A stretch of DNA of 64,000 nt from Mesostigma viride (GCA_009746045.1 RPFO01000622.1:1-64000); one strand, 5' to 3'; shown: positions 23,017-33,604, numbered from the stretch's first letter. The notes: a model not told the origin generated them from the sequence alone. A program made the numbers and translations.

Positions 23017-23412
23017 TTACGTCTGGTGTTTCTTGTGCATGGACCTGTTCGTGCAGACAGCCGTGCCATCCAGCACATAAAGAACAACTGGGACTTTCGC
23101 AGCCAGCCGCGGAACACCATCTAAATCGCGCAGACGCTTGAGAGCAGCTAGAAAATCTGCTGCTGCGTCCGCCGTATAGTCGGCAGGTAGATCCGCGGGC
23201 ACCTCCGTTTGCTTGAGAGGGCCGCGATTCAGTGCGTCGTCAGCAGCAAGCATCAGATGCTTGAACTGCTTGGCCAGTTCCGGTTGCGCCACGAGGGTTT
23301 GCATCAACCTCGTGGCCTCGTCCGCACTAAAGCGTGGCAGGACGGTCCCGGCGGCCTCGCCACTTGGCGTATCTGTGTGTTCGCCCGTGCGGCTCCGTGT
23401 ACCGGAAGCCAT
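23017..23412 (-). CDS. Unrecognised small protein (131 aa)
   Basis: Opens MASGTRSRTGEHTDTP and has a helical middle (DEATRLMQTLVAQPELAKQF, DAAADFLAALKRLRDLDGV). The MASG start resembles the N-terminus of the plus-strand gene at 33771 (MASGAQPQAG), hinting at a common TE-companion family, but the rest shows no obvious match. The 3' part may be an intron or UTR. Confidence 0.4.
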   Translation of the reverse strand: MASGTRSRTGEHTDTPSGEAAGTVLPRFSADEATRLMQTLVAQPELAKQFKHLMLAADDALNRGPLKQTEVPADLPADYTADAAADFLAALKRLRDLDGVPRLAAKVPVVLYVLDGTAVCTNRSMHKKHQT

Positions 23413-23766
23413 CGGGATTTTTATGAATACAAGTTAAAGCCCGACCGGCTCAGCTATGGCGGTCGGTCACGTTGAGCTTGGGATAAGGTGAACACAGAGA
23501 ACTGCTGTCGGAGCTGGCCCACCACTGGTTTATGTCTTAGCCAGCAAACCCTATCCGGTTAGCCATAACCGTGGGACAAGCTAGCCGTCCGTACTGACCC
23601 GGATAAGGCCCCGGACTGGGGCCTAGGTGGCGCCGGCCCTAGGCGCCGCCCTTAGACCGGTCGCCCGCATCGGACCGCCGGATTATAGCCGGCGGCTGAG
23701 CGGACGCTAGCGGAAGGCGTGCGGACGGACATGGGGAACTCAGAGCCAGATCCTAGGGCTCTAGAG
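23413..23766. other. No supported gene
   Basis: GC-rich intergenic sequence with short GGCGCC-type inverted words near 23630-23650. It lies between the stop of the DUF7869-like gene and the ATG of the small minus gene. Confidence 0.5.
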
Positions 23767-24936
23767 TTACTCAACTTGGACAGCCTGCCCTGATGCACCA
23801 ACTGTCCAGTGTTGAACGATGATTTCCGATGCCGACACCGTCAGGCCCGGCCCACCGCCTGCGAGCGAGAGCTTGTTAAACTGCCCTTCCCAGGAGGGTG
23901 AGTAAAACACGGAAACAGTCAGAGTCCCGCGTGAACGAACAGTAGACGCATCCATGACCTTCACCAAGAGCTCCGCTGGCCAGGGCATGCCTTCCCCGCA
24001 CGTCACCGCAGGTCTCTTGATGATGAGAAAGTCTCCGCGGGAGATAATGCCGGGATTTACGGAAAAAATATGATCCGCAGTCGCAATGGTCCGTGCACCA
24101 CCGGTGGCATCTGCAGGAGAATTGGAGGCAAGCGTGGCAGGCGTGGCAGATGCGGCCGGCAGGCGCTCAGCCTCGCGTCGCGCCCGGTGAATGGCAGTTT
24201 GCACCTCGTGCCGGCGGTTGCCTGCATGGCTGATAATTGGGTGCAGCGGCGCTTCCAAAGCACGGGCAGCCCGCATCACCGCCTGATCCCCTGCACTGTG
24301 GAGGCAAAAAGGGAGGGGCTTGTGTTTTTGCTGCTCCCTGCACTCCGTCAGAGCTTGGATCATGCGGTCAAACACCGACGCTTCTTCTTCCACTTGCTCC
24401 GGCTCAGCGGGGAAGCCGCGGATCTCCTCGTTGAGCTCTGCTTGCTTTGCATCCGTCATGATGTCTGGAAACACTCGGTTCAGTTTAGAGCAATGACGGC
24501 GGATTGCGCGATCGCCATCCCAATCCGCAAACGCGGCAACACCTGGGCTGCCCTTGGGCGCCTTGGTCGCCTCCATGACTAGCACGCCGCGGAGCTCTTT
24601 GCCATCACTCACACGCTTCGAAGAGACAGTAACCATGTCGCATGGCTCCTCGTTCGGCCCAAGAGGCCTCCAACAGTTGGCGGGCACATCAGCTAACGCC
24701 TCTGCCGTGGCAAGTCGGTAGCGCAAAAAGCAGTCATCACCAACGTCCGCCCCTGCACCTTCATCGTGATGGCCGAATAGCTCGATATCAAATATCTTGC
24801 TGACCGGCCGATGCTCCACCACAGGTTGGTTGGTTGACGCGTCCATAACCACGTCAGCAGACTTGACCCAACGCCCAAGATCTGGGTCCATGCAGCCTCG
24901 AAGCCACGTTGTGAAGTCCAGCGCTGCATTGACGAG
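23767..24936 (-). CDS. DUF7869-like gene, C-terminal exon
   Basis: Begins after a TTGCTTGCAG acceptor in phase 0, matching the phase-0 donor at 31350. The first residues (LVNAALDFTTWLRGCM) and the following IFDIELFGHHDEG and RPLGPNEEPCD match what normally follows the GHTH region in DUF7869-type proteins. Residues beyond about 180 are less conserved: a helical stretch (SVFDRMIQALTECREQ), an Ala-rich linker and a C-terminal beta-rich segment. The stop at 23767 follows AVQVE. The exon is 6.4 kb from its partner because a LINE pair sits in the intron. Codon use resembles the upstream exon. Confidence 0.65.
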   Translation of the reverse strand, partial: LVNAALDFTTWLRGCMDPDLGRWVKSADVVMDASTNQPVVEHRPVSKIFDIELFGHHDEGAGADVGDDCFLRYRLATAEALADVPANCWRPLGPNEEPCDMVTVSSKRVSDGKELRGVLVMEATKAPKGSPGVAAFADWDGDRAIRRHCSKLNRVFPDIMTDAKQAELNEEIRGFPAEPEQVEEEASVFDRMIQALTECREQQKHKPLPFCLHSAGDQAVMRAARALEAPLHPIISHAGNRRHEVQTAIHRARREAERLPAASATPATLASNSPADATGGARTIATADHIFSVNPGIISRGDFLIIKRPAVTCGEGMPWPAELLVKVMDASTVRSRGTLTVSVFYSPSWEGQFNKLSLAGGGPGLTVSASEIIVQHWTVGASGQAVQVE

Positions 24937-25048
24937 CTGCAAGCAACAAGCATAGAACAAACAGTTGCAATAAGAGGCGAGTAAGCAAGGTGATTATTGG
25001 TTAACTATGGCATGCTAAATGACAAAGCCCCCACCTACAAACACGCTC

Positions 25049-25064
25049 AATATATATACAATCA
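25049..25064. repeat. Target-site duplication, left
   Basis: AATATATATACAATCA, identical to 31196-31211. The flanking bases on both sides differ, so the match is exactly 16 bp. Confidence 0.8.
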
Positions 25065-25125
25065 ATCGGTGCGGGCGGTCTCGGTGCGGGCGGCCTACCT
25101 CGCGGGCGGCGCCGACCTGGGCCTC

Positions 25126-26436
25126 ATGTCCCCGCGGCAGCTTCGCCTCTTCTTGGACGCCCAGGCCCCGCCTCCCGGCCCGGTTGCCAGTGGGGGCTTT
25201 CTCATCACCTCCCTCAGCCTGGCGCAGGCCGCCATGCTGCGTGTGGAGTTCGGGGCCCCCATCGCGGTTCAGGGCGGCCAGGCCATCTTGGTGGACTCGG
25301 CCGGGCGCGCCCAGCCCCTAACCGCGGGGACGCCTGTTTCTGCCTTCCTCCACGACATCCTGGAGTTGGCAGGCATCCCGCACGAATGGCACCCCGCGGC
25401 TGACCAACCGGTCGGCATCCTCTCGCGCGCCCAGATTGCCGCCCTCCCGGGTTGCTGGGAGGCCGGCTGGGACCCGCCCCCCCCTCATGTCCGGTCCCTT
25501 CTGGAGGGGGACGACCCCGAGTCGGGCTCCTGTGCCATCTGCCTTGAGCCCTTCCGGCCGGGGGATGGCTTGTGTCGCCTGCCCGCGTGCGGCCACACAT
25601 TCCATCAAGCGTGCATCGCGCGCAGCTTGCTCCACTCCGTGCCGCGCTGCCCGTTGTGCCGGGCTGTTGTGCCGCCCCCTGGGACTGCGCTTCCTCTCGG
25701 CCCGCCCCCGGTCTCGCTGGGTCCCCTGCCGGGTCCCCACCGGGCCCCGGGGCCAGCTGCCTCCCCGACCCCTCGGCCTCCGCCCCCGGCCTCGTTGCCG
25801 GGGCCTGGGGTGGTCGCGGGCGCGCTGGCGAGTCCCCCTGGGAGGGGCGCCGGCGTTCTCGATCCCCCTCCGCTGGGGGTCTCCCCGGTGGGCACTGCCT
25901 CCTCCGTGGCCCCGGCGGGCCTGCCGGGCGCTGGTCGGGTCGTGGTGCGCGCGCCTGCCGGCCCGGCTGGGGAGACGCCGCAGGCCCCACGTCCTGCCTT
26001 TGCTGGCGCCGCTCCCCGCCACTCAGCGCCCGCCGACGGCCTTCACCGGTGTGCCGTGCTGCTTCCCACGGGGTCCCCGTGTGCGGGTGTGTTCCACAAC
26101 CGTAACCTCCTCTGCCAGCACCTTCGCGCTGTGCACCCCGATCTCGGCGCGGCGGATCTGCAGGCCATGAGCTGTTACCGGTGCCCGGAAGCTCACTGCC
26201 AGCGGGTGTACTCCATTCACGGGCGCGCTCAGCACGCGCGCGCCTGTGTTGCTCAACGGCCCCTCAACCGGCCAGCAGTCCCGGCCCCCTCCCCCCCTCC
26301 CGCCTCGGCTCCCCCGGCTCCCAGCCCCCGCCGCCCGACTACTCGGCCAGTTGGCGTTGGCTTGACACGGTCCCTGGGATGCATGCGCCATCAACCCGAC
26401 GTCTACCCTGACCGACCTCCCCCACCGCGCGCGTAG
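25126..26436 (+). CDS. LINE N-terminal region with RING-H2 and C2H2-type zinc fingers
   Basis: The open frame extends upstream through the target duplication, so the first ATG inside the element (25126) is taken. The frame contains a RING-H2 finger near 25531-25665 (CAICLEPF, CGHTFHQACI, CPLCRAVV). A long Pro/Ala-rich linker follows, then two finger-like segments (RCAVLLPTGSPCAGVF with H-x4-H, and CYRCPEAHCQRVYSIHGRAQH). R2/NeSL-type elements have N-terminal C2H2 fingers for target DNA; a RING finger is unusual and could mediate ubiquitin ligation or simply bind zinc. The frame breaks near 26340-26430, after which the RT frame begins. Confidence 0.7.
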   Translation: MSPRQLRLFLDAQAPPPGPVASGGFLITSLSLAQAAMLRVEFGAPIAVQGGQAILVDSAGRAQPLTAGTPVSAFLHDILELAGIPHEWHPAADQPVGILSRAQIAALPGCWEAGWDPPPPHVRSLLEGDDPESGSCAICLEPFRPGDGLCRLPACGHTFHQACIARSLLHSVPRCPLCRAVVPPPGTALPLGPPPVSLGPLPGPHRAPGPAASPTPRPPPPASLPGPGVVAGALASPPGRGAGVLDPPPLGVSPVGTASSVAPAGLPGAGRVVVRAPAGPAGETPQAPRPAFAGAAPRHSAPADGLHRCAVLLPTGSPCAGVFHNRNLLCQHLRAVHPDLGAADLQAMSCYRCPEAHCQRVYSIHGRAQHARACVAQRPLNRPAVPAPSPPPASAPPAPSPRRPTTRPVGVGLTRSLGCMRHQPDVYPDRPPPPRA

Positions 26437-26473
26437 CCTTTTCGCGCAATGTGCAATCGTTTCTCTCCGGCGC

Positions 26474-29250
26474 ATGCACGCCGCTCCGGACGACCCGCTG
26501 GGCTTTAAACTGCACATGGTGACCCCCCGCCTGCTCCTCACCCCTCTCGGGCGTGGTGTGCGCGGCCTCCAGGGTGCGGTTATTGCCCGTTGCCGACGCT
26601 TTCTGCAGGGGGACTGGGAGGGGCTGTTTGGCGTGCCGCCCCCGCGCACGGCCCGGCTGTCGGGGGAGGTCAACTTCGAGCGGGTGGCCGCCGACGTCAT
26701 CCGCCTCGTCCGCGAGGGGCAGCTCAGCCGGGCCATGACCCGCTTGGAAATGGCCAAGCTCGCCCCCGCCAATGCGGCTACCCTGGCGGCCTTGGAGGCT
26801 CTTCACCCTGCGGAGCCCGGATTCCAGCTGCCCGTGCCGGACCCCCTGCCGGCCCCCCTCCGGCTGGACCGCGACTGCTTCCTGGAGGTGATGCGTGAGG
26901 TCCCGCGGGCTTCCTCTACCGGGCCGTCGGGCTGGCGCTACGAGCACTTGGAGGTCCTGGTGGGGCATGGGGGCGAGGACATTCTCTTTGACACCCTCAT
27001 TGACCTGGCGGCTGGTCGCGTTCCTCCCGCTGCGCGCGAGTGGTTAGCGGGCGCTCGCCTCCTCGCTCTGCTCAAGGGTGTCTTGCCCCCCCCGAGGGCA
27101 AGGTGCGCCCGATCGCCTGCGGTGAGGTGCTCCGCAAGCTCGTGGGCAAAGTGATCTGCCGCCAAAAGGCGCCCGAGCTCCGTGCCTTTTTCTGCCCGCC
27201 CCTCGCAGCGGGTGAGACCTCGGTGGCGGCCCAGCTGGGGGTGACGACTCCAGGCGGGGCGGATATCCTCATCCATTCGGTGCAGGCCTACCTCGAGGCC
27301 CACCCCACCCACGCTGTCGTCAAGGTCGACTGCCACAACGCGTTCAACAGTCTGTCCCGCGCCAGCATGTTTGCGGCCGTCATGGAGTCCTTCGAGGACT
27401 TGTACGCTTGGACAGCCGTGTGCTACGGCCAGCCCGGCCAACTGGTTCACATCATGGAGGACGGCACTCGCGGCGGCCTGCTGTCGCGGTCGGGCACCCA
27501 GCAAGGGGACCCCCTGGGACCCCTGTACTTTGCCGCCCCCCTCCAGGGTTGCCTCCAAGCGGTCCATGCTGCCCACCCGGCGGTCGCTATTCAGGCCTAC
27601 TTGGATGATATCTACCTGCTGGGCCCTGTGCCGGACACCACCGCGGCTCTGCTGGCACTGCAGACCGCGGTGGCCGACATCAACCTCCAGTTGACCCTTG
27701 CCAAGTGCGCGGTGTACTCGCCCCAAGGTGATTGCTCCGGCTTTCCGCCCCAGCTCTTGGGCCGGGACGAGCGCCTCCATGGGTTGGATGTCCTCGGCGT
27801 TCCGGTTGGCGACCCCGCGTTTGTCATCGATGCTCTGCGGGCCGCCCTCGAGGCACGCACTGAGGTACTGCCCTTGATTGCGCGCCTTCATGATTCGCAG
27901 ACCAAGGGTCTGCTTCTGTGGTTTTGCGCTCACCCTCGCGTCGTTCACTGGCTCCGGGGCGCTCTTCCGTCTCAGGTCCGGCTGGCCGCCGAGGGCCACG
28001 ACGAACGCATCCAGTCGGCCTTGGCGCAGCTGGTCCCGGGCCCCGACCTCCCGCCACATGCTATTCGCATTGCCTCCCTGCCTGCACGGATGGGTGGCTG
28101 CGGTCTGACTCGTGCCGCCCGGCTGGCCCCAGCAGCCTTTTTGGGCTCCGTCGCTCAGTCGTGGGCGGAAAGCTGCCGGCTCCTGCCCCTTTTGGCAACG
28201 GCAGCGCCTGACCTCCTGGACCCCAGCAGCCCTTTGCCCTTCGTCACCGCCATCCAGGAGGCCTATGCTGAGATCCAGCAGGCCTGTTCTCCCGTCCGTG
28301 CCGCTCAGGCGGTACAGCGCCACCTCCCTCGCGGCACTCCCTCGGTCGCCTCCGTTCAATCTCCCGCCGCATTCCCTGCTCGCGTCATCGATAAACACCA
28401 GAAAACCTACGCGGGTATTCTGCACACGGCTGATTGGATTGCTCTTTTCGCGGACCTCAACGCCCAGGGACGTGCGTGGCTGTTCTCGCTTTCCTTGCGG
28501 AGTGTGGGCTCGGCGTACCTTCGTGCTCTTCCCATGGCCCCCCCATTCGCCTTGGCTCCCAGCCACTACTCGGTGGCGCTCCGGCACCAGCTATTTGCCC
28601 CGCAGCCTCTTGTTCCGGCCGGGCGGCCTTGTGGTAGCTGTGGGCAGCCGCTGGATCCCACGGGGACTCACTACCTTGCCTGCATGGGGGGCCAACAGAA
28701 TCAGAATTGGTATTTGTATTTGCACACTGTCCTCCTGACGGTGGTGCTCGCCATGATTCGGTCGGTTTTCCCCCACGCGAACATCCGGTCCGAGGATGCG
28801 GATGGCGCTGCCTTCTATTCCCCCAACCACCGGCCTGACATCGTGGTGCTGGACTTTGAGGGGGGTGGCCGGCATCTGCTTATTGACGTTTCGGTGGCGC
28901 GGCCCTTGGCTCTTAGCCACGTGGCTGGGGCCTCCCTCACGGCAGGTTACACGGCGGACCGGGCGGAGCGGGCCAAGCTCCTGGCCTACGGCGACGTCGG
29001 GCACCATCGTGTGGTGCCCTTTGTCCTGGAGGAGTTTGGGGCCATGGGGCCCCTGACCTCCGCCTTCTTCAAGGAGTGTTGCCGGCTCCGGGAGGACCGG
29101 CTGGACCTGGAGGGCCAGCGGGCCCCATGGTCGGCGCGGACCTGGACGTCATATTGGCGTCAGCGCTTGTCGGTGGCGCTGACTCGGGCCATGGCTGACA
29201 TCATGCTCCGCCGTACGCGGGCTGATTTTGCGGTGCAGCAGGGCTATTAG
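26474..29250 (+). pseudogene. LINE reverse transcriptase and restriction-like endonuclease (R2/NeSL type), frameshifted
   Basis: RT fingers are read in one frame (FLEVMREVPRASSTGPSGWRY) up to a C8 run near 27085. The palm continues in the next: KVRPIACGEVLRKLVG, motif A VVKVDCHNAFNSLSR, motif B GTQQGDPLGPLYFA and motif C AYLDDIYLL. Thumb and linker follow, then a C-X2-C-X9-H-X3-C zinc finger near 28629-28685 and a PD-(D/E)XK nuclease core (RPDIVVLDF, LLIDVSV). Together these identify the restriction-like-endonuclease LINE clade, which nicks target DNA and primes reverse transcription from the 3' hydroxyl. One homopolymer change separates RT from being intact, so assembly error is possible. 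Confidence 0.85.
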
Positions 29251-29392
29251 GTTCCTCCCGTTAGGCGTTTCCATTGGTCTTATCGTAGTATAGAGCTTTG
29301 ACATGGCTCTGTATATAGGTTTATAGCTGGGCGTTTGCTTTGGTTTGAGTGATTTCACTCTGCTGTAAGTATTAAATTATATTTTTAATATA

Positions 29393-31181
29393 TATTTAAA
29401 AAATATAATTACTTACAACAGAGTGAAATCACTCAAACCAAAGCAAACGCCCAGCTATAAACCTATATACAGAGCCATGTCAAAGCTCTATACTACGATA
29501 AGACCAATGGAAACGCCTAACGGGAGGAACCTAATAGCCCTGCTGCACCGCAAAATCAGCCCGCGTACGGCGGAGCATGATGTCAGCCATGGCCCGAGTC
29601 AGCGCCACCGACAAGCGCTGACGCCAATATGACGTCCAGGTCCGCGCCGACCATGGGGCCCGCTGGCCCTCCAGGTCCAGCCGGTCCTCCCGGAGCCGGC
29701 AACACTCCTTGAAGAAGGCGGAGGTCAGGGGCCCCATGGCCCCAAACTCCTCCAGGACAAAGGGCACCACACGATGGTGCCCGACGTCGCCATAGGCCAG
29801 GAGCTTGGCCCGCTCCGCCCGGTCCGCCGTGTAACCTGCCGTGAGGGAGGCCCCAGCCACGTGGCTAAGAGCCAAGGGCCGCGCCACCGAAACGTCAATA
29901 AGCAGATGCCGTCCACCCCCCTCAAAGTCCAGCACCACGATGTCAGGCCGGTGGTTGGGGGAATAGAAGGCAGCGCCATCCGCATCCTCGGACCGGATGT
30001 TCGCGTGGGGGAAGACCGACCGAATCATGGCGAGCACCACCGTCAGGAGGACAGTGTGCAAATACAAATACCAATTCTGATTCTGTTGGCCCCCCATGCA
30101 GGCAAGGTAGTGAGTCCCCGTGGGATCCAGCGGCTGCCCACAGCTACCACAAGGCCGCCCGGCCGGAACAAGAGGCTGCGGGGCAAATAGCTGGTGCCGG
30201 AGCGCCACCGAGTAGTGGCTGGGAGCCAAGGCGAATGGGGGGCCATGGGAAGAGCACGAAGGTACGCCGAGCCCACACTCCGCAAGGAAAGCGAGAACAG
30301 CCACGCACGTCCCTGGGCGTTGAGGTCCGCGAAAAGAGCAATCCAATCAGCCGTGTGCAGAATACCCGCGTAGGTTTTCTGGTGTTTATCGATGACGCGA
30401 GCAGGGAATGCGGCGGGAGATTGAACGGAGGCGACCGAGGGAGTGCCGCGAGGGAGGTGGCGCTGTACCGCCTGAGCGGCACGGACGGGAGAACAGGCCT
30501 GCTGGATCTCAGCATAGGCCTCCTGGATGGCGGTGACGAAGGGCAAAGGGCTGCTGGGGTCCAGGAGGTCAGGCGCTGCTGTTGCCAAAAGGGGCAGGAG
30601 CCGGCAGCTTTCCGCCCACGACTGAGCGACGGAGCCCAAAAATGCTGCTGGGGCCAGCCGGGCGGCACGAGTCAGACCGCAGCCACCCATCCGTGCAGGC
30701 AGGGAGGCAATGCGAATAGCATGTGGCGGGAGGTCGGGGCCCGGGACCAGCTGCGCCAAGGCCGACTGGATGCGTTCGTCGTGGCCCTCGGCGGCCAGCC
30801 GGACCTGAGCCGGAAGAGCGCCCCGGAGCCAGTGAACGACGCGAGGGTGAGCGCAAAACCACAGAAGCAGACCCTTGGTCTGCGAATCATGAAGGCGCGC
30901 AATCAAGGGCAGTACCTCAGTGCGTGCCTCGAGGGCGGCCCGCAGAGCATCGATGACAAACGCGGGGTCGCCAACCGGAACGCCGAGGACATCCAACCCA
31001 TGGAGGCGCTCGTCCCGGCCCAAGAGCTGGGGCGGAAAGCCGGAGCAATCACCTTGGGGCGAGTACACCGCGCACTTGGCCAGGGTCAACTGGAGGTTGA
31101 TGTCGGCCACCGCGGTCTGCAGTGCAAGCAGAGCCGCGGTGGTGTCCGGCACAGGGCCCAGAAGGTAGATATCATCCAAGT
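29393..31181 (-). pseudogene. 5'-truncated inverted LINE copy
   Basis: Mirrors 27599-29392 with only scattered substitutions (for example Pro-Ser versus Pro-Ala near 30808). It begins inside RT motif C (LDDIYLL), retains thumb, CCHC finger and nuclease, and shares the same 3' tail. 5' truncation is normal for target-primed LINE insertion; its inverted fusion to a complete copy at the 3' tails is not. Confidence 0.85.
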
Positions 31182-31195
31182 TGATATAGTGTGTT

Positions 31196-31211
31196 AATAT
31201 ATATACAATCA
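31196..31211. repeat. Target-site duplication, right
   Basis: AATATATATACAATCA, partner of 25049-25064. About 14 bases of filler (31182-31195) lie between it and the truncated LINE end. Confidence 0.8.
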
Positions 31212-31349
31212 TGTACCATATAAATATATATAGAATGTATGGGTATATATTCTCAGAGAATGATAAATCACAGAGGCGAGATTGGCATGCTACATATGGA
31301 AAAGAAGAAGAACCCGGAAGAAATTCATAGTATTTTAAAGAAAACTAAC

Positions 31350-33033
31350 CTTGGCAGATGGCGGCAGTGGGTTTATTGTCGCCATGCTCCCGGATGGGCC
31401 TTGCTCGTAGAAGTGTGCAAAGGCACGCGTCAGCCCTTGCAACACATCTTGAAATGTCAGCATGAGCACCGGTGCGAGATCTGACACGCGGTTCTTCATC
31501 CCGTTGTACCACCGGATAAACCAACCAAATCTCTGATCAGCGTCATTATGGGTGTGCCCCGGGGGCAGGCGGCACACCCTGATGAGAGAAAAGAGACGGC
31601 GGTTAATGAGAACCGCTAGAAAGCCCAATAGCTTGCTATTCATGTTGTCCCCACCCCCGTCCACTTGAAGGACGAGTGTCGTGGCAAGGCCAAACTCGCG
31701 GATCTCAGGATTGTGGGACCTTTCCCATGGTCGCTCAACCACCACTTTCAACAATTGGTGTGACAGTGAGCAGCGTCGCAGTGACACGCCCTGAATTACC
31801 AGAAACCTCAGAATTGGCTACCCAAGGCATAATCACCCAGAAGTACGTCCTCACTCCGTGCAAAATCGAGCAAACCAGCTGGTAGGGTATATGTAGCTTG
31901 CGGCTGCCAAGCCACTCTTTCGAGGCGCTGCCCCTGGTTGGAACCGCCGTCTTCATTTTCGCCAGACCATCGATGACTATGGAAACAAAATAGTGCTTGG
32001 CGCCCTCAAACCTTCGCTGCAGGTAAGCCATCCGTTCCCCATTAAAGAAGTCGGTGTGATCAGCTAACTTCTCTTTGAAAACCTCCCACCGGGCCCGGTC
32101 AGTGGTCCGATAAGACAAGATGGCATCCTTTAACTTCCGGCAGCGGGAGCACTCACCCATAATTTTCGTGCGATATTTCTCAATCCGGACTCGCATGCTT
32201 ACTCTCACTGCTTCAAAAATTGTCCTGAAAAGCGAAATGCTAACTACAGGTGTTCCGTAGTCCTGCTGCTCTGCAGTGTAGTCCGAGTATAAAGTCTTCT
32301 TGCACGGTTGCTCAATGATGCTGGCGCCATCCCGGGGATCCTTCTCAACTGCTGGGCAGAACCAACGCCGAATCCACAGCTCACAAAGCGCCTTGGCCTC
32401 CCCAATCTTGGCAGACAATGACCGGGATACCCCAATGCGCCGTCCAGCAGTGCTACCCAAGCCGGACTCCAAATCACGATCGCCAGGCAAAGGTCGAGGG
32501 CGGGTTGTCTCCTTGACAGCCGCGTGCCACATATTGGGGTTGATATACAAAGCACGGCGGAAAGCGGCTTCACACATGCGATGCCGAAACGGGGTTGCCG
32601 ACTCTGGCTGATGCCTGTCAGCTGGGTAAGTAACGTAGCCATCCACTGCGAAAAGGAAGCCCTCGTCTCGACTGCGTTTGTGACGCAAGCTCCCCGGAAT
32701 TTCAGTTTCTCGCTGGCCGGCCTGAAAAAGCTGGTTCTTTATAAACTCTTTCCGATCCGCAGGCTTCTTAGACCACATGTCGGTCCTCATCGCTCTTATC
32801 TCCTCGAAATGCACGCTTCGCAAACAATGGCGGCCACACCCACAGTCCCAGTCCCTGCTAAGTGCCGCAGCACAGGACGCATCCGTGGTGCATTTTGCTA
32901 AGACGGCGGCAGCGCTAAGACGGAGCCCTCGTCTCGCCATGACGAGCAACACGACCCCCAGGACAAGCAGCGAGAATAGCATTCCAAAAACCTGCGCCCC
33001 CGCATCGGGCTCCATAATGCCCAGGCCCTTCAT
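31350..33033 (-). pseudogene. DUF7869-like DDE-type gene, upstream exon
   Basis: The start at 33033 gives a protein with an N-terminal membrane segment (MLFSLLVLGVVLLVMARR). It continues through FLFAVDGYVTYPADRH, CSRCRKLKDAI and FVSIVIDGLAKMKTA, the order seen in algal and protist proteins annotated DUF7869. The frame shifts near 31740; the next frame holds TTLVLQVDGGGDNMNSKLLGF and VCRLPPGHTHNDADQRFG, the hallmark D-N and GHTH-x-D-x-D-Q-x-F pattern of the family. These acidic residues fit an RNase H-fold transposase-like core; enzymatic activity is inference. It ends at CCAAG/GTTAGT at 31350 (phase 0), and the gene resumes at 24936. Confidence 0.7.
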
Positions 33034-33064
33034 GGCTTTAGAAACTGCGTAATATTATACGGTC

Positions 33065-33240
33065 GCTTGCTTTTTTTTTTTCATCATCTACACCTGTCTC
33101 CACGGATACAGGGCCAGTATCCGTTGTCAGGTTCTCTTGCCCCGGTGGTGCAGGGCCGGCATCCATGGTGTCCCTTTCCATTCCTGGTGCTTCCATCGCT
33201 TCCATCGCTGGTGCTTCCATCGCTGGTTCATTATCATAAT
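33065..33240 (-). CDS. Possible N-terminal exon of the DUF7869-like gene
   Basis: The minus frame encodes MEAPAMEAMEAPGMERDTMD, then DAGPAPPGQENLTTDTGPVSV and a Lys-rich end. The same peptide logic (PAGQENTMDTGPVSVG, then V-x-DE) appears in the first exon of the divergent plus gene at 33771. Its exact connection to the exon starting at 33033 is unresolved: no clear donor, and only about 30 bases between them. Confidence 0.4.
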
Positions 33241-33285
33241 TATCCTTTACATGTAAAGACAGGGCATTCTGGAGTAAAATTTGGT

Positions 33286-33604
33286 GGTGCAACGGTGCAA
33301 CGGTGCAACGGTGCAACGGTGCAACGGCCAGTGATTGGCCCGTTCTTGATTTGCTGACGTGCAGCCTAGTAAAAATTGGCCGCAAATTCGTCCGGTCGTA
33401 CGTGGGCACAAGATTTGCGGCCAATTTTTACTAGGCGCATATCACAAAATCAGCTACGGGCCAATCACTGGCCGTTGCACCGTTGCACCGTTGCACCGTT
33501 GCACCGTTGCACCGTTGCACCGTTGCACCGTTGCACCGTTGCACCGTTGCACCGTTGCACCGTTGCACCGTTGCACCGTTGCACCGTTGCACCGTTGCAC
33601 CGTG
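33286..33604. mobile_element. Foldback element with 8-bp satellite ends
   Basis: Arms of about 80 bp with scattered mismatches (GGCCAGTGATTGGCCCG, then CTAGTAAAAATTGGCCGC) surround a short loop near 33395. Outside the arms lie inverted arrays of TGCAACGG: about 5 units on the left (33286-33326) and about 16 on the right as CCGTTGCA (33474-33604). It occupies the intergenic space between two divergent genes. No coding capacity; apparent HRCTVAPL frames are satellite artefacts. Confidence 0.8.

Larger units (their letters stand above)
25065..31195. mobile_element. Tail-to-tail pair of R2/NeSL-like LINEs in one target-site duplication
   Basis: A 6.13-kb insertion in an intron. The left copy runs plus-strand from 25065 to about 29392 (ORF1-like zinc-finger region, RT, CCHC, restriction-like endonuclease). 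The right copy is minus-strand, about 29393-31181, a near-identical 1.79-kb 3' part cut off at the RT active site. The copies meet at their A/T-rich 3' tails. Sixteen identical bases (AATATATATACAATCA) flank the whole structure at 25049-25064 and 31196-31211. One duplication around both copies suggests a single compound integration. Confidence 0.85.

Noticed and set aside
25214..26022. Long minus-strand frames opposite the LINE N-terminal region
   Set aside because: Shadows of a GC-rich coding strand; the plus frame carries RING and zinc-finger motifs.
30235..31197. 320-aa plus frame in the inverted LINE copy
   Set aside because: Antisense shadow of the RT/endonuclease frame, identical in type to the minus shadow at 26938-28587.
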